The position numbers and the translations under genes were made by a program. This document shows positions 10,748 to 22,514 of a stretch of DNA of 64,000 nucleotides, one piece after another. The DNA comes from Phaseolus vulgaris (lineage: Eukaryota; Streptophyta; Magnoliopsida; Fabales; Fabaceae), in the NCBI RefSeq assembly GCF_000499845.2, contig NC_023750.2:11845285-11909284 (forward strand), in the 5' to 3' direction. The notes beneath the pieces are model-generated. The model was not told the DNA's origin. It saw only the letters and a program-made list of their open reading frames with translations, and searched no databases. The first letter of the stretch is position 1. Every line of letters begins with the position of its first letter.

Positions 10748-11925
10748 AAACGAGATTTGGAAGAAGAAAAGTGAGGGAGAAGGAAGAGAAGATGTGAAAG
10801 GGAGGGGCGGTGGCTACGGTTGAAAATTTGTTATATTTATTTGCATTGAGTTGCTAATCTCCAATGCATGTGCAGATATGCATTTATATATATAAAAAAA
10901 AAAAGGCCGTTTGCCTTATTTAGTTTGGAGGGAAAGAGATTTGCTGCAAATCTCTTAAAGTTTAGGTGGTTACTGCTTGAGCACATGGAGGTGTGCATCG
11001 TTGATATAAAAAAATTTGTATAAGAGGTGTCCCACAGTTGTGGCAGATCCCACCAAACTAGGCTTGCTGAGGTAGAAATTGTATCAGAGATTCCGCATAG
11101 TGGTGTGGCTTAACCACAGAGTTATGAAATGCTCATTTATTTAGAAATTTAGAGAAGTGTGATTAAGAATATAAAGGTGTAGATGACTCACAAATAATGT
11201 TTTAGAGTCCACAGCAATATAGGAGGTTTGTTTATATAAAAGGTTTGCATTATAGATTCATCCACATAGGCGTGTGAGTGAGTCTTATTTATGTAAAAAT
11301 TATCTTAAGTGATTTTATCATATTATTAATATTCACTATTAATATTTGAAGATTTGAAGACCAATTTAATGACTAACTTTTGCTATTTATATATATTTGA
11401 TAACTGAATTGATTTATGTATAACATAATCATTTAACTAATCTATAATTTTTCGATAATTTACAATAGAGATAAAAAAAATTGGTATATAATTTTATAAC
11501 TAAAATATTAGAATTTAAAATCAGATATTAATGATTAAAAATAATTCTCTGTTACTTTAGTAATTAGAAACCAAAAACTTAATAGTTTATTTTTTTATTA
11601 ACGTCTCTAAAATAGATTTATAATGATTAAAATTTTTGTTTCTAGTTATATTATAATTAAAGATTTAAAAATTGTTTTTAACTAAATAAATATTTTTTTA
11701 TAATCGTTAGTTACTAGACAATATAATTTCATTTATAGTATGGACTTTTATTACTAATAAATACTATTTTAGATATCCATCAATTTTAATTTATATAATA
11801 ATTTTTAATTTATTATTTTCTATTTTTAAATGAGTATAATTTTTTGTCGTGTTATTTGAGATTCAACAATCTATGTTATAGTTTACAACACGGGTGTTCC
11901 CCTAAATATTTGTTAGGATCCATTG
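10748..11925. other. Intergenic DNA, no gene seen
   Basis: The first 70 bp are purine-rich and probably belong to the del-like LTR remnant. The rest is AT-rich without recognisable genes. A stretch at about 10900-11300 is somewhat less AT-rich but shows no motif I can name. Confidence 0.5.
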
Positions 11926-12226
11926 TGTAACATCCTTAATTTTACTCATATATAATAAAATAACAATAAACACAAACAATATCTAATTAACAAATAAACA
12001 TATACTACTTTTCATATTTGTATCTAAAAAAGATATCCCTCTTCATAGGGATTTAATATATACACAAGAGTTTACAAACAAAACATTCAACATAAAAACA
12101 TTTGTTCCTCTAGCTGCTCACTGAGGAGCTCTATTACCTCCAACTTCATCTGCTCCCATGTAAATTAACACGATCATCACAAATTAAAGAAAAACAAACA
12201 CAAAACAAAACACAGGGTAAGATCTC
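11926..12226 (-). repeat. Truncated 3' LTR
   Basis: About 300 bp match the inner end of the 5' LTR at 15318-15620 (TAACATCCTTAATTTTAC through CACAGGGTAAG) with a few percent difference. The rest of this LTR was removed by the deletion that also took integrase. Confidence 0.9.
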
Positions 12227-12322
12227 ATCTTCTCCCATCACAAAGTCTTTAGCCTGATTTGTACCTAGTAACTCCAAAGTGCGCTTCAGACTAAGATCCT
12301 CTAATTGCTTTTCCTTTATCAT

Positions 12323-13801
12323 TCAAAGGAAATCATTAGTTATAGTTAACTTACTACAACTAATATGATCAACCTGGAATTTCACTCCCAGATATTTTAA
12401 TTGCTTAATCAACTTATGCTCTTCAATCACAATGGATGACACTTGTACTGACTTCCTACTCAAAGCATTTGCAACTACATTAGCCTTTCCTGGATGATAC
12501 ATTAGCTGGAAATCATAATCCTTCAGAAACTCCATCCATCTTCTTTGTCTCGTATTCAACTCTTTTTGATCAAACAAGTATTTCAGACTTTAATGGTCAC
12601 TGAACACCTGAAATTGAGCTCCATACATATAGTGCCTCCAAATCTTCAAAGGAAACACCACAACTGCCAACTCTAAGTCATGAGTAGGATAGTTTCTCTC
12701 ATGAACTTTGAGTTGCCTTGAAGCATATGCAACTGCTCTTTTCTCTTGCATCAAGATACAACCCAATCCCTAAAGTGAAGCATCATAGTAAACCTCCAAA
12801 GGTTTTCCTGTATCAGGAATCACTAACACCGGAGCACTAGTTAACCTTTTCTTCAGCTCTATGAAACTCTACTCACATCTGTCAGTCCAAACAAAAGGTT
12901 GATCTTTGCGAGTTAATTGTGTCAAAGGAGCTACTACCCTGGAAAAATCTTCAATGAACCTCCGGTAGTAGCCAGCTAGACCCACAAAACTCTTTATCTC
13001 AGTCACTGTCTTTGGGCGTTCCCATTGAAGCACTGCCTCCACATTGGCTAGATCCACTGAGATCCCCTGAGTTGATGTTACATGCCCTAAGAAATTGACT
13101 TCCTTAAGCCAGAACTCACACTTAGAGAATTTAGCATATAATTGTTTCTCCCTCAAAATCTCCAACAGTGTCTTCAGATGCTCTTCATGTTCTTCCTTAG
13201 TCCTTGAATAAATAAGTATGTCGTCTATAAAGACTACAACAAAGTTATCCAAGAAAGGACGAAAAATTCTATTCATGTAATCCATGAACAGAGCTGGAGC
13301 ATGTGTTACTCCAAACAGCATCACCACATACTCATGGTGTCCATAACAAGACCTAAATGTTGTCTTTCGAACATCTTCAGCGTTTACCAAATCAATCTTT
13401 GAGAACACTGCGGCTTCATGTAACTGATCCATCAAATCATCAATTATGGGCAGAGGATACTTGTTCTTGATGGTTAATTTATTCAACTGCCTGTAATCTA
13501 CTCACAAACGAGACCCTCCATCTTTCTTTATAACTAGAAGCACGGTAGCCCCCCATGGAGATACATTTGGCTTGATGAATTGTTTCTCTAACAAATCTTC
13601 AACTTGCTTCTTTAGTTCAATCAACTCGGTTGGAGTCATTCTGTAAGGTCCCATTGACACTAGTCCAACTTCAGGTACCAAATCAATAGAGAATTCTACT
13701 TCTCTCTTAGGAGGTAATCCAAGTATTTCTTCTAGAAATACATCCATGAAATCCTTCACCACATGTATACTACTCATTTCTTCTTCATTTTTAACTTCCA
13801 T
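12323..13801 (-). pseudogene. pol: Reverse transcriptase and RNase H, broken
   Basis: RT copies the element RNA to DNA and RNase H removes the RNA strand. Minus-strand frames give the pre-RT region (13502-13801, with VLLVIKKDGGSRL), the RT core (12869-13486, with FSKIDL, a decayed [12 protein letters not shown] and FLGHV) and the end of RNase H (12323-12577, with [16 protein letters not shown]). The active-site box is FIDD where YVDD or FIDD is normal, so it is intact. The frames are separated by stop codons at about 13500, 12868 and 12580. The part between 12580 and 12868 still reads as RNase H in pieces. Integrase and chromodomain are absent. Confidence 0.9.
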
Positions 13802-13831
13802 CTGAGTTAAGATTAAAAAACACCTTGATCC

Positions 13832-14248
13832 TTATTTCAATTCCGACCACACATGCTGAGCAGACATCACATATGACTTCTTGGACTTTGAAAACACTAC
13901 TTTTTGTTGATCACAATCTATGAGAATGTGATTGGCAGATAACCAATCCATCCTTAGGATAACATCCAGATCTATCAAATTTATTTTGAACATGCATCCC
14001 TCTACTATTACTGGATATTCAGAGCAAACTGTAGAGGTCAAAAATTTTCCTGATGCTGGTGTAGAGACCAACAGTTCAAACGACAATTCCCTCACTAGAA
14101 GACCCAACTCAGCTACACACAAACTTGACACAAAAGAGTGTGTTGCTCCAGAATCAAACAAAGCTTTTACACATCTATTAGCTATATAACAAACACCTTG
14201 TACCAAATTACCTGATTGAGATGCTTCAGCTCCTGACATAGCAAACAC
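13832..14248 (-). pseudogene. Retroviral-type aspartic protease domain
   Basis: The protease cuts the gag-pol polyprotein. The 138-residue frame contains KALFDSGATHSFVS (catalytic D-S-G) and later VILRMDWLS, both standard landmarks in del-type elements. The frame is separated from gag at about 14248-14261 and from RT at about 13802-13832 by stop codons, so it is no longer part of one polyprotein. Confidence 0.88.
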
Positions 14249-14260
14249 TCTCCCTGTTGC

Positions 14261-15162
14261 CTAAGGTCTATTTCCTTCACTCTTAAACTGTTGAGAACCG
14301 CCTGATGGAGTTATCCTATTTCTGTTAGGACAATCTCTAGCAACATGTCCCACCTTTTGGCATGCATAACATCTTTTCTCTGTAGCCCCCTTTGAACACA
14401 CACTGGTGGTATGTGGTCCACCACAAAGGGAACATCTGGGTCTCCACGGCTGTCGTTGCTGAAACTGGGGTGGAGCTGCTCCTGTCTTCTGTTGTGGAGG
14501 TCTAGCATAAGGCTTGTGTTGTGGATGTTGCACCTTGGCTTTCCCACTAAAAGACCATCTTGAGTGTGACCTGATCATCCTGGAATCACCCTTTTCCAAG
14601 GTCTCCACCATCTTCGCCTTCTCCACTAAGGCAGGAAACTCTTTGATGCACATACGTGCTATGATCTTCTTCAGCTCATGTTTTAAACCTTCTTCAAACT
14701 TCCTACACCTCCAAGCCTCAGAGGTAGCTTGGGTGTAGAATCTGGCTAGGTACTCAAACCTAGTAGCATATGCATTCACTAACATCTCTCCCTGTTCCAA
14801 TCTAAGAAATTCAGCTTCCTTTACAAACCTTGCACTATCTGGAAAGTATTTCTCCAGAAACCTCACTCTGAAACTCTCCCAGCCTAATACTTCAACTCTG
14901 GCTTCCATCATTTATTGAGCTCCCATCCACCAGAACTTTGCTTCTCCAGACAACAAATATGTAGCAAAAACCAATTTCTTATCCTCAGGGCAGGAGGTTG
15001 CCCTAAAGATCTAGCAGTCTCCCAATGATGCATTGTTGCCTGATGATTTTGAGCCATTGTCATATTTTTTTGTTGGATAGCATTTGCCATCATCTCAATA
15101 GCCCTTAGAATCTGGTTCATCTCAAAAGAAGGTTGAAGAGGGGTAGGAGGTCTAAGAGCCAT
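14261..15162 (-). pseudogene. gag: gag with CCHC zinc knuckle, frameshifted
   Basis: The N-terminus (14908-15162) begins MALRPPTPLQPSF. The main part (14261-14911) contains FRVRFLEKYFPDSAR and the capsid-like stretch, then a knuckle CYACQKVGHVARDC (C-x2-C-x4-H-x4-C) near its C-terminus, preceded by a second Cys/His segment (CSLCGGPH). The two parts are in different frames, with a break near 14920-15000. The knuckle binds element RNA. The neighbouring protease follows within 20 bp in the same direction, as expected. Confidence 0.9.
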
Positions 15163-15304
15163 CTATAAAGCACAAAGCAAAGATTTAAGAGAAATCTTTA
15201 AAATTTATTTATTTATTTTTAATAACCATCTAATTTCACTAACAAATCAACTAAAGCACACACAAACAACCCTATAACCCTTAGGTCTCCTAAGATTCGA
15301 ACAA

Positions 15305-15315
15305 CTTTGATACCA
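15305..15315 (-). promoter_or_regulatory. Primer-binding site, initiator tRNA-Met type
   Basis: The minus strand reads TGGTATCAAAG next to the LTR edge. Plant initiator-Met primed elements carry TGGTATCAGAGC. Confidence 0.75.
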
Positions 15316-15317
15316 TA

Positions 15318-17216
15318 AGTAACATCCTTAATTTTACCCATATATAATAAAATAACAGTAAAACAAGCAATATCTAATTAACAAATAAACATATACTACT
15401 TTCTCATACTTGTATCTCAAAAAGATACCCCTCTTCATAGGGATTTAATATATACACAGGAGTTTACAAACAAAACATTCAACATAAAAACATTTGTTCA
15501 TCTAGTTGCTCACTGAGGAGCTCTATTACCTGCAACTTCATCTACTCCCGTGTAAATTAACACAATCATCATAGACTAAAGAAAAACAAACACAAAACAA
15601 AGCACAGGGTAAGCTAGCTATTTTTAAGAATTCTAATATAAATTTAACTTTTAAGAACAAACATAATCCATCAAATTCTCATAATTTACACAAAGTCATC
15701 AAGTGTCTATCACAATTATCATCCACATTATTCATGTAAGATCTTTATTGACTCACATACTCAGACACTTGACACTACTTTCGAAAGACTTGTATATTGA
15801 AATTAGAATCCTGAGACCTGCACCTGTCATACTACTCGATGTGAATCTACACAACCATGCACATAAATATCTCAATATCTCATAATCTAGTATGACAGGG
15901 TAAATTCATGACCTGAAAGACCAGATTATATTTCAAACCATAAACAAATTCATATGAACCTCCATCGACTCTCACCAACTGAATAACTTCGTCTATGTGA
16001 TTCCATTATATCAGTAGAGTCAGGATGTCTCATTACGAGCCTAACATATCAATATACCCTAACAACAATCTCAACACGATATTTCCTTTCCTGAAAATAC
16101 TATGTTTGATCTCACTTTCACATCATTTCATATCTCATGTAACACATCAATGCATCATTCAATCATATCATATTTTAAACTTTTCTAAACAATTCAAATA
16201 TATTTAAAAATTCACTTAAACACATAATAAGTTCCAAATATATGTTCTTTAAATCAATCATCATCTAAAATCAAACAACCACTTTTCATCAAATATCTCA
16301 TTTAAGTAATTCAACAAAATATTAAAAAACAGTTCAAATCACTTGTATTCATTCAAACACTTTCAATTTTCAATCACAAACACTTTCAACAACTTATTCA
16401 ACTTAAAATCAATATAAAATATTTAGAATCAACCATTTCAGTCAATATATTACTTTACTTTTCAAAAGAGACAATCCTGCAAGCAAAAATTGGAACTGGT
16501 GACATGTCACCCCCACATTCAGATCTTCTAACCTAGGGTTCTAATTTAAAAGAATAAGACTAGCTTCCCTTACCTTTACTTGAGAAAATGCTCACTAAGA
16601 GCTTCAAATCTACCAAAAGTTTAAAGATAATTAACCAGCACCACAAAGTCCTGATAAAAAATCTAACTATATCACTAAGACCCTAAGGTAACATATATTC
16701 ACCCTGAAGCTAAAAGATTTACATGAAAAACATAGACAGAGACAATCTAACAAGTTCAAAATTTGACTCAAAGAAAAGAGTAAAAAAATGAACTTACTCT
16801 ATTTGAGATTCTGATCGGGCAATCTTGTAGTGCACATTGTCATGAGTTCAATGGCAAACTCGATCGTCAAACTGATAATCGAGGTCAGAATCAGAAAGAA
16901 GGGAATGAAAGGAAAAACGGACAAAAATGAACTTACTCTATCACAGATTCTGATTGGGCAGTCTTGTAGTCTTTGCTGCCAAGAGTCTAATGGCGTACTC
17001 CGATCGTCAAATTGATGAGCGAGGATGTTAAAATCTTAGAGAGAAGAGAAAGGAAATGGGAAAGAAAACTTTTTAAAGAGATGATGGTTCTTTTAAAATG
17101 AAACCTGAATAATTGAATTTTCTATTTATATGTTTTTTTCATTTTAATAATAAAATATTCAGGTATCATTTGAAATGTACCAATTCTACTCTAAGGTTAT
17201 TTTCTAGATCCTTACA
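15318..17216 (-). repeat. 5' LTR of the integrase-less gypsy element
   Basis: About 1.9 kb from the primer site to CCTTACA at 17216. The inner 300 bp match the truncated 3' LTR. The outer end is fixed by the CATTG duplication. The region has no coding capacity; small frames inside are incidental. Confidence 0.85.
16787..17026. repeat. Tandem duplication inside the LTR
   Basis: Two copies, about 139 bp apart, begin AATGAACTTACTCTAT and run through GATTCTGAT-GGGCA-TCTTGTAGT to GATCGTCAAA-TGAT…CGAGG. A related single copy is at about 20347 in the LTR at 19164-20562. Confidence 0.8.
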
Positions 17217-19158
17217 CATTGTTCACCTAGTTCCTTTTGAAATTTTAAGAAACACATTTAACTGTGCAAAAGAAAATATAACAACAGAAACCACAAAAAC
17301 ACATACCTTACCCGTAACATTCATCATCCAGAAGAGGCCTTTAGTATCAAGTCTGGCAATCTACTCAGCAATTGCCATTGATGTGTTCATGGTAATTGAA
17401 AGGAAGAAAGCAAAAGAGGAATAGGAAAAGCAGACGCGGAAGGACTTACACAACACAAACAATGAAATAAAATTTTGAGTATATAATAATCTGAGTAACC
17501 ATACCTATAAATAGCATATGTGAAACGTTTAGGTTTTCCTCACTGTCGCCAACAATTGTGTCGTTTCATTAATAATTTAGTATTTAATATATTAATATTA
17601 TTAATATTTTTTACATTTGTAGATCTTAATATATTAATATACTAATATATTAATATTAATATATATTTACTATTTTTTTACATTTTTAGATCTTAATATA
17701 ATATATATATATATATATATATATAAGTATAAGTGTAAGTAAATATATTAATATTTATAGTAAAATATTTTTAATTAATATAATATTAATATTCATAAAA
17801 TAATATATAATATAATAATATATAAAATAATATATAATATATTAAGATCTAAAAATATTAGAATGTAATGACTAAGTTATAAATTATGGAGTAAATAATG
17901 AATATGTAGCAGGAAGATTAAATGAATTAGATTAGATTTATCTGTTCCCTCATAAGAGTTTTTCATTTCATAAGAGTTTTTCATTTCACATTAAAAATGT
18001 ATACCTAAACCCTGAAAATTGTCACGTCATTTGTAATTATTATTATTGTAATTATTATTATTGTAATTATTATTATGATGAAAATGTTTATTATTTTGTT
18101 ATACCGTGAAGAGTCTTTTCCCTTTCTATTGTAATATTGTTTTGTATTATTTATATATATAGATAGATATTATGAACTAATTTATTTTTTTATATTTATT
18201 AGTTCTGAATTATAATTAATTATTAATTAATTTATAATATAAATAACTTATAAATTGTACACCATTCCACAATCACACCATTATTTCGAATTTCAGAAAA
18301 GTTTTTGAACTATAATCTATGCTTTCCTCTTTGAACAATTATTTAGGTATACTTATTATTTTTAACACTTAAATATTGTTCATTTTGTGATTATTATCAC
18401 ATTCGTATCATTTAATTTACCAAATTATTATTTTGTACTTTGTAGTATTTTTTTAACCTGTGATTATATTATATATTTTTATATATAATGTGTTATTGTT
18501 AATGTGTTAGTATAATGTGATATGCTCAACACAAATTTAAGGAAAACAGAAACCTAATGTTTTAACATAAAAGCATAAATATTTACATTGTAAGACACTT
18601 CATGTATCTTTATTGAAAAAAAATATTCAAATTATACCTTGTATAAATTAAAATTATTTATTTATTTATTAATATATTATTAATATTTCATAAATAATTA
18701 TATCTTATATTTCTTTCCGTACAATGCACGGGTTAAACCTAGTATACAGACATATATAAGGTTATTTTTATAGTAATTATTAAATTTAATGAAATTTTGC
18801 ATAAGGTTATATATATAAAGATTTTTTTACTAGTTTTGTTCTTAATATGATATATTAGGAATGAATACTCTAGCACATTTGCATTGCTCACTTTAAAGTA
18901 CACTAGATTTTTTTTTTCTCAGCTAGTGCAAGAGGTTTTCTCTGGTGTGATGGTTAAGTTAAGCGAACTTGGCCAAAGCCATGCCATAGTTGACCAGGCG
19001 TGTCGCATGCTTAAGTCAATACAAACATTTGAATTACCATATGAATAGGGACTAATTAATTAATCTATTATGTATAGGGTCTCTATCTAAGTAACTCTAA
19101 ACCCTAATAATTAAGGTATTACATTAATTAAGTTATCATTAATGAAATGTAAAAGTTG
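17217..19158. other. AT-rich intergenic DNA with simple repeats
   Basis: Contains a (TA)n run at about 17698-17726, ATTATTATTGTA repeats near 18035-18075 and many TTAATATATTAATATT segments. No gene is supported. A short minus-strand stretch near 17420-17300 has a pyrimidine run, an ATG and a GTAAGG downstream; it is discussed under findings. Confidence 0.6.
18717..18742 (+). mobile_element. Possible Helitron 3' terminus
   Basis: A small hairpin (CCGTAC-AAT-GCACGG, one mismatch) is followed 7 bases later by CTAG and then T. Plant Helitrons end in a short GC-rich hairpin shortly before CTRR, with T as the next host base. The matching 5' end was not found, so this is a candidate only. Confidence 0.4.
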
Positions 19159-19163
19159 GTTGA

Positions 19164-20562
19164 TGTAACATTCCAGAAAATAACTATTAAAATAAAAGTT
19201 CTACTGGTTTCTATATCAATTTGGAGTTTTTCAAAATATTTCTATTACATGATTAAAGTTTACAGAAATACCAATATTTACAACATAAATTTCAAAACAA
19301 CATCCTAAAATCTTCCCGACACTCTCACACTCGTAAGATCATATGCTCGTGTACGTAGTACAATCATTGCAGTTCAAACACAACAAGAAAAACAAAGGTA
19401 AACTAGTGAAAAGAATTTCCATAACATATCTAATTCATGCAAAAAGAACCAATTAAACTAATCATTTATATAAACCAATTTCATGATTCATATAGACCAC
19501 ACATGAATCTATTTTCAATCACAATCATTGAATTTCATCATTTCAATCCCACTTAATACACATGAATCCATCATCGTCCAGAAGACTAATTAAGTATGCC
19601 CCTACCAGAGACTAACACCTGATCCAAAGATTACCAGCGAATCTAATAGAAAGGATCATGATAAGTTCAAACATCCAATACCAAGTCTCTACAATGGGAC
19701 CCGATGTGTATGAACTCCCTCTTAGCTTCTCACCACCTGACTAGTCTATATGACTTAGATCATCAGTGAAGCCAGTAGATCTTTGTTAAACATAGGTTTT
19801 TCATACTTAATGTATCATCAAACAACAACTCATACATTATCCCAAATGTATGACATCAATTTCATACAATTTTCATTATTCATATATAATGCATATCACA
19901 ATCACATAACATTTACAAATTCATAACATTAAAAAACTTTTCCAATATCAAAAACAATATTTAACTTCCAAACTATCAAAATCTAATATTTATACATGTT
20001 CCCACTACATAAAATCAAACAATTTTATCAAATAGTATCAGTGCAAGAGAAATTGAAACTGGGGACCACTTTCCCTCCACATTCAGATCTTCTAGTCTAG
20101 GGTGCTATTAAAAATTAAAGTTAACTTCCTTTACCTTAATTACTTGATTTCCAAGCAAATTCTAAAATTTTACCCCCTCAATCTAGATAAACTTCAAGAT
20201 TTAAGGGCCTAATGCAAGTTATCCAAATAGAACAGAAATTCAGTATATAGTAAAATAAGTTGAGAGAATTACTCTTCTCAACTGACCCCACAAATATTGA
20301 TGACTAAATCCTAAGGAAAACATGGAATAAATGATCTTTAGAGCAAAAATGAACTTACTCTATTTAAAAATCTGACTGAGTAGTAATGTTCCTTAACTTC
20401 TCAGCTACACCATGGTGCGATCAAATTCTAAAATAGATGAAGATTGCGAGAAAAAATGAAAAGAAAAGAAAGAGAATATAACTTGAGAGAGATGAAGAGT
20501 GAAAGAAATTGGGAGAAGAACCGTGGGGGAGGGATCTGTGGGCTTTTTTTTACGTTGTTATA
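19164..20562 (-). mobile_element. Solo LTR, del-like family, target duplication GTTGA
   Basis: The segment starts TGTAACATTCC and ends TTGTTATA, flanked by GTTGA at 19159-19163 and 20563-20567. The end is TA where CA is expected, a single change. It shares internal blocks with the remnants at 9292 and 28123, for example the segment containing AAGTATGCCCCTACC and TTTTTCATACTTAATGTA. No internal coding region is present. The strand follows the related element at 11926-17216. Confidence 0.65.
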
Positions 20563-20707
20563 GTTGATAACTATTTCATATTATTATGAAATAAATTGTT
20601 TTTTAAGGCTTTAAGGATTTAAAATTGTTTCATATGTAGAGCTTATTAAAAATGAAAAAAGTATAGTTGTGAATTTGACTTTTAGTCTACTTTTATGAAA
20701 AATGTTA

Positions 20708-21108
20708 TGTACTACCAGATGGTCGAAAGGCCGACGAGACGACAAAGCCGATTAGATGACAAGATGCAAAGCTAAACACGTAATTAGGTATAAACAAGCC
20801 AACTTAGGTGATAAGCATGGTTAATTGGGCCTTCGTTTGGACCCTAAAGCAGGCCCATAGCAGCCATAGCCCATCTATAGCAGTATAAATAGCAGAAGAG
20901 GCATAACACTCAAGGTAACTATTCACTCCCTACTCTTCTGGTACCTAGCTCTCGGACTGACTTGATCGTCGGAGTGTCTTCGCAGGTACTCCCCCCATTG
21001 TGTCTAGAATCAAAGGAGATCCAGCTGAAAGACTAACCGAAAGAACGAAAAGAAGAGAAGATTGCAACAAGAGGAAGTGTTCTGTAGGGTTTAGGTCTTG
21101 TAGGAACA
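20708..21108 (+). repeat. 5' LTR
   Basis: Starts TGTACTACC and ends AGGAACA, 401 bp. A TATA box (TATAAAT) lies at 20884-20890. It differs from the 3' LTR by scattered substitutions and by a short extra segment before the final AGGAACA. Confidence 0.92.
20884..20890 (+). promoter_or_regulatory. LTR TATA box
   Basis: TATAAAT in the 5' LTR; the same box is at 24138-24144 in the 3' LTR. Transcription would start some 30 bp downstream, near the CACTCAAGG segment. Confidence 0.6.
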
Positions 21109-21111
21109 TTT

Positions 21112-21129
21112 TGGCGCCCACCGTGGGGC
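21112..21129 (+). promoter_or_regulatory. Primer-binding site, tRNA-Lys type
   Basis: TGGCGCCCACCGTGGGGC, three bases after the LTR end, complementary to the 3' end of plant tRNA-Lys(CUU). Confidence 0.85.
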
Positions 21130-21156
21130 CGAAAGAAAACCCCACGAAATATCCAC

Positions 21157-22150
21157 ATGGTAACTACGAGGAACATGACGGGCAACGATAGGAATGCGCA
21201 AGAGGAAACCAGTCACCCATATCCTATGGCATTAATCTTGAAGATACGGAAGGAGATGGAGTTGTTGCAAAAGAAAAGCGAAGAAAAAATTAGAGGAATA
21301 AAGGGAAGGAGTGAGGAGGAGATGGAAACTTTGAGAAAGGAGAATGCCCGGATGAAATAAAAGCTCACCGAGAAGCCGGATATCTCGGAGGCCGTGGATG
21401 ATATCCCCCCGGGGGACAACGCGAACACGGATATACATGAGGTCGGGAGTTCATATCAAGAAAATGTCAGACCGACCTCAACTAACGCGTTAGGCACGAC
21501 TCCCCGAAGAAGCCCCTTTGCTGAAACCATCCTTGAAATTCCTTTGCCGGGAACTTGGAACAATCCCACGTTGGATAAGTATGATGGAACCACATACCCA
21601 AACGAACATGTGAACGCGTACCTAACCCAGGTTGGCTTGCACACAGCAGAAGACGCGCTATGGTGTCGAATATTTCCCACCTCTCTTAAGGGGGCAGCCT
21701 TAAGCTGGTTAACCTGACTACCGACTCAATCCATAGATTGTTTTGACACACTTCCAACTATGTTCGGAGCTCAATTCACTACCAGTCGACCACACCACCT
21801 CACTTCGATCGCCTTAGTGAATATCCGACAAGAGAAGTCAGAGTCCTTGAGGGCCTTTATGGGCAGATTTAGCAAGATGGCTTTGGACATACGAAACCTA
21901 AGTCCCGAAGTGGCGATGCACCACATGGTAACTGCACTAAAGTCGGGACCGCTCACAGATAGTTTATGCATGTAGCTGGCCACGACATTGGATGAGTTGC
22001 GCCAAAGAGCCACCAAATACATGCAGTTGGAGGAGTTGAAAGAATTCTGAAACAAGACTCAGGCACTTGATGAACCCGAGAGGATGGGTGACAAGAGCAA
22101 ACCAACACAATTCGGGAAGCCTAGAGATTTTCCCAAAGAACCGCGTTTCA
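21157..22150 (+). pseudogene. gag: gag pseudogene of the deletion derivative
   Basis: The first frame (21157-21360) begins MVTTRNMTGND and includes a charged coiled-coil-like segment. It ends at a TAA near 21358. The next open segment (21394-21717) contains LEIPLPGTWNNPTLDKYDGTTYP and a stretch ending ALSWLT, typical of plant gag. After a stop at about 21715, a third (21760-21975) carries IRQEKSESLRAFMGRF. All lie on the same strand in gag order. Further stops occur at about 21973 and 22048. No zinc knuckle is left before the jump to pol tail. It is broken at several points and cannot give a full gag. Confidence 0.88.
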
Positions 22151-22159
22151 CCTGTTACA

Positions 22160-22404
22160 CCCCCCTGACGGTCGAAAGGTCGAGAGTCATGGAAGAAGCC
22201 CTCAATGCCGAGAGGGAGACCTGGTTTGGAGGATGAAAGGAGAAGCTCGCAAAGTCCCAGCAGAAGGAAAGTTCAATGCAAATTGGGAAGGACCCTTCAA
22301 GGTCAAAGAAAATCTTCAAAACGGCGCATACCGCCTAGAACAGTTCAATGGTCGGGAAGTTCCCAGGACGTGGAACGCCAGTCATTTGAAAATGTATTTT
22401 AGCT
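22160..22404 (+). pseudogene. pol: C-terminal tail of pol after an internal deletion
   Basis: The segment contains the post-integrase motif seen at the end of the large element's pol: GPF(K/R) followed by NGAYRLE and then an R-T-W-N-x-S-H-L-K tail (about 22290-22400). It follows gag directly, so about 3 kb of pol is missing. The frame is interrupted by stops. Confidence 0.8.
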
Positions 22405-22514
22405 GATATGTATTAAGGGTGTACTCTTTCCTACCTCCAATCTTTTTTCCCAAGGGTTTTTTATTGAAGTTGGTTTTAACGAGGCACCACATTTAATGAA
22501 ATCAGACTTACCAG

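Larger units (their letters stand above)
11926..17216 (-). mobile_element. Del/chromovirus-like Ty3/gypsy element lacking integrase, target duplication CATTG
   Basis: On the minus strand the order is 5' LTR (17216-15318), tRNA-iMet type primer site, gag, protease, RT, RNase H, and then a truncated 3' LTR (12226-11926). The outer ends are TGTAACATCC at 11926 and CCTTACA at 17216, flanked by CATTG at 11921-11925 and 17217-17221. Integrase and the 5' part of the 3' LTR are gone: the frame after RNase H runs to a GATGAGATCTTAC-like segment that merges with LTR sequence at about 12222-12230. The element cannot move by itself. Confidence 0.9.
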
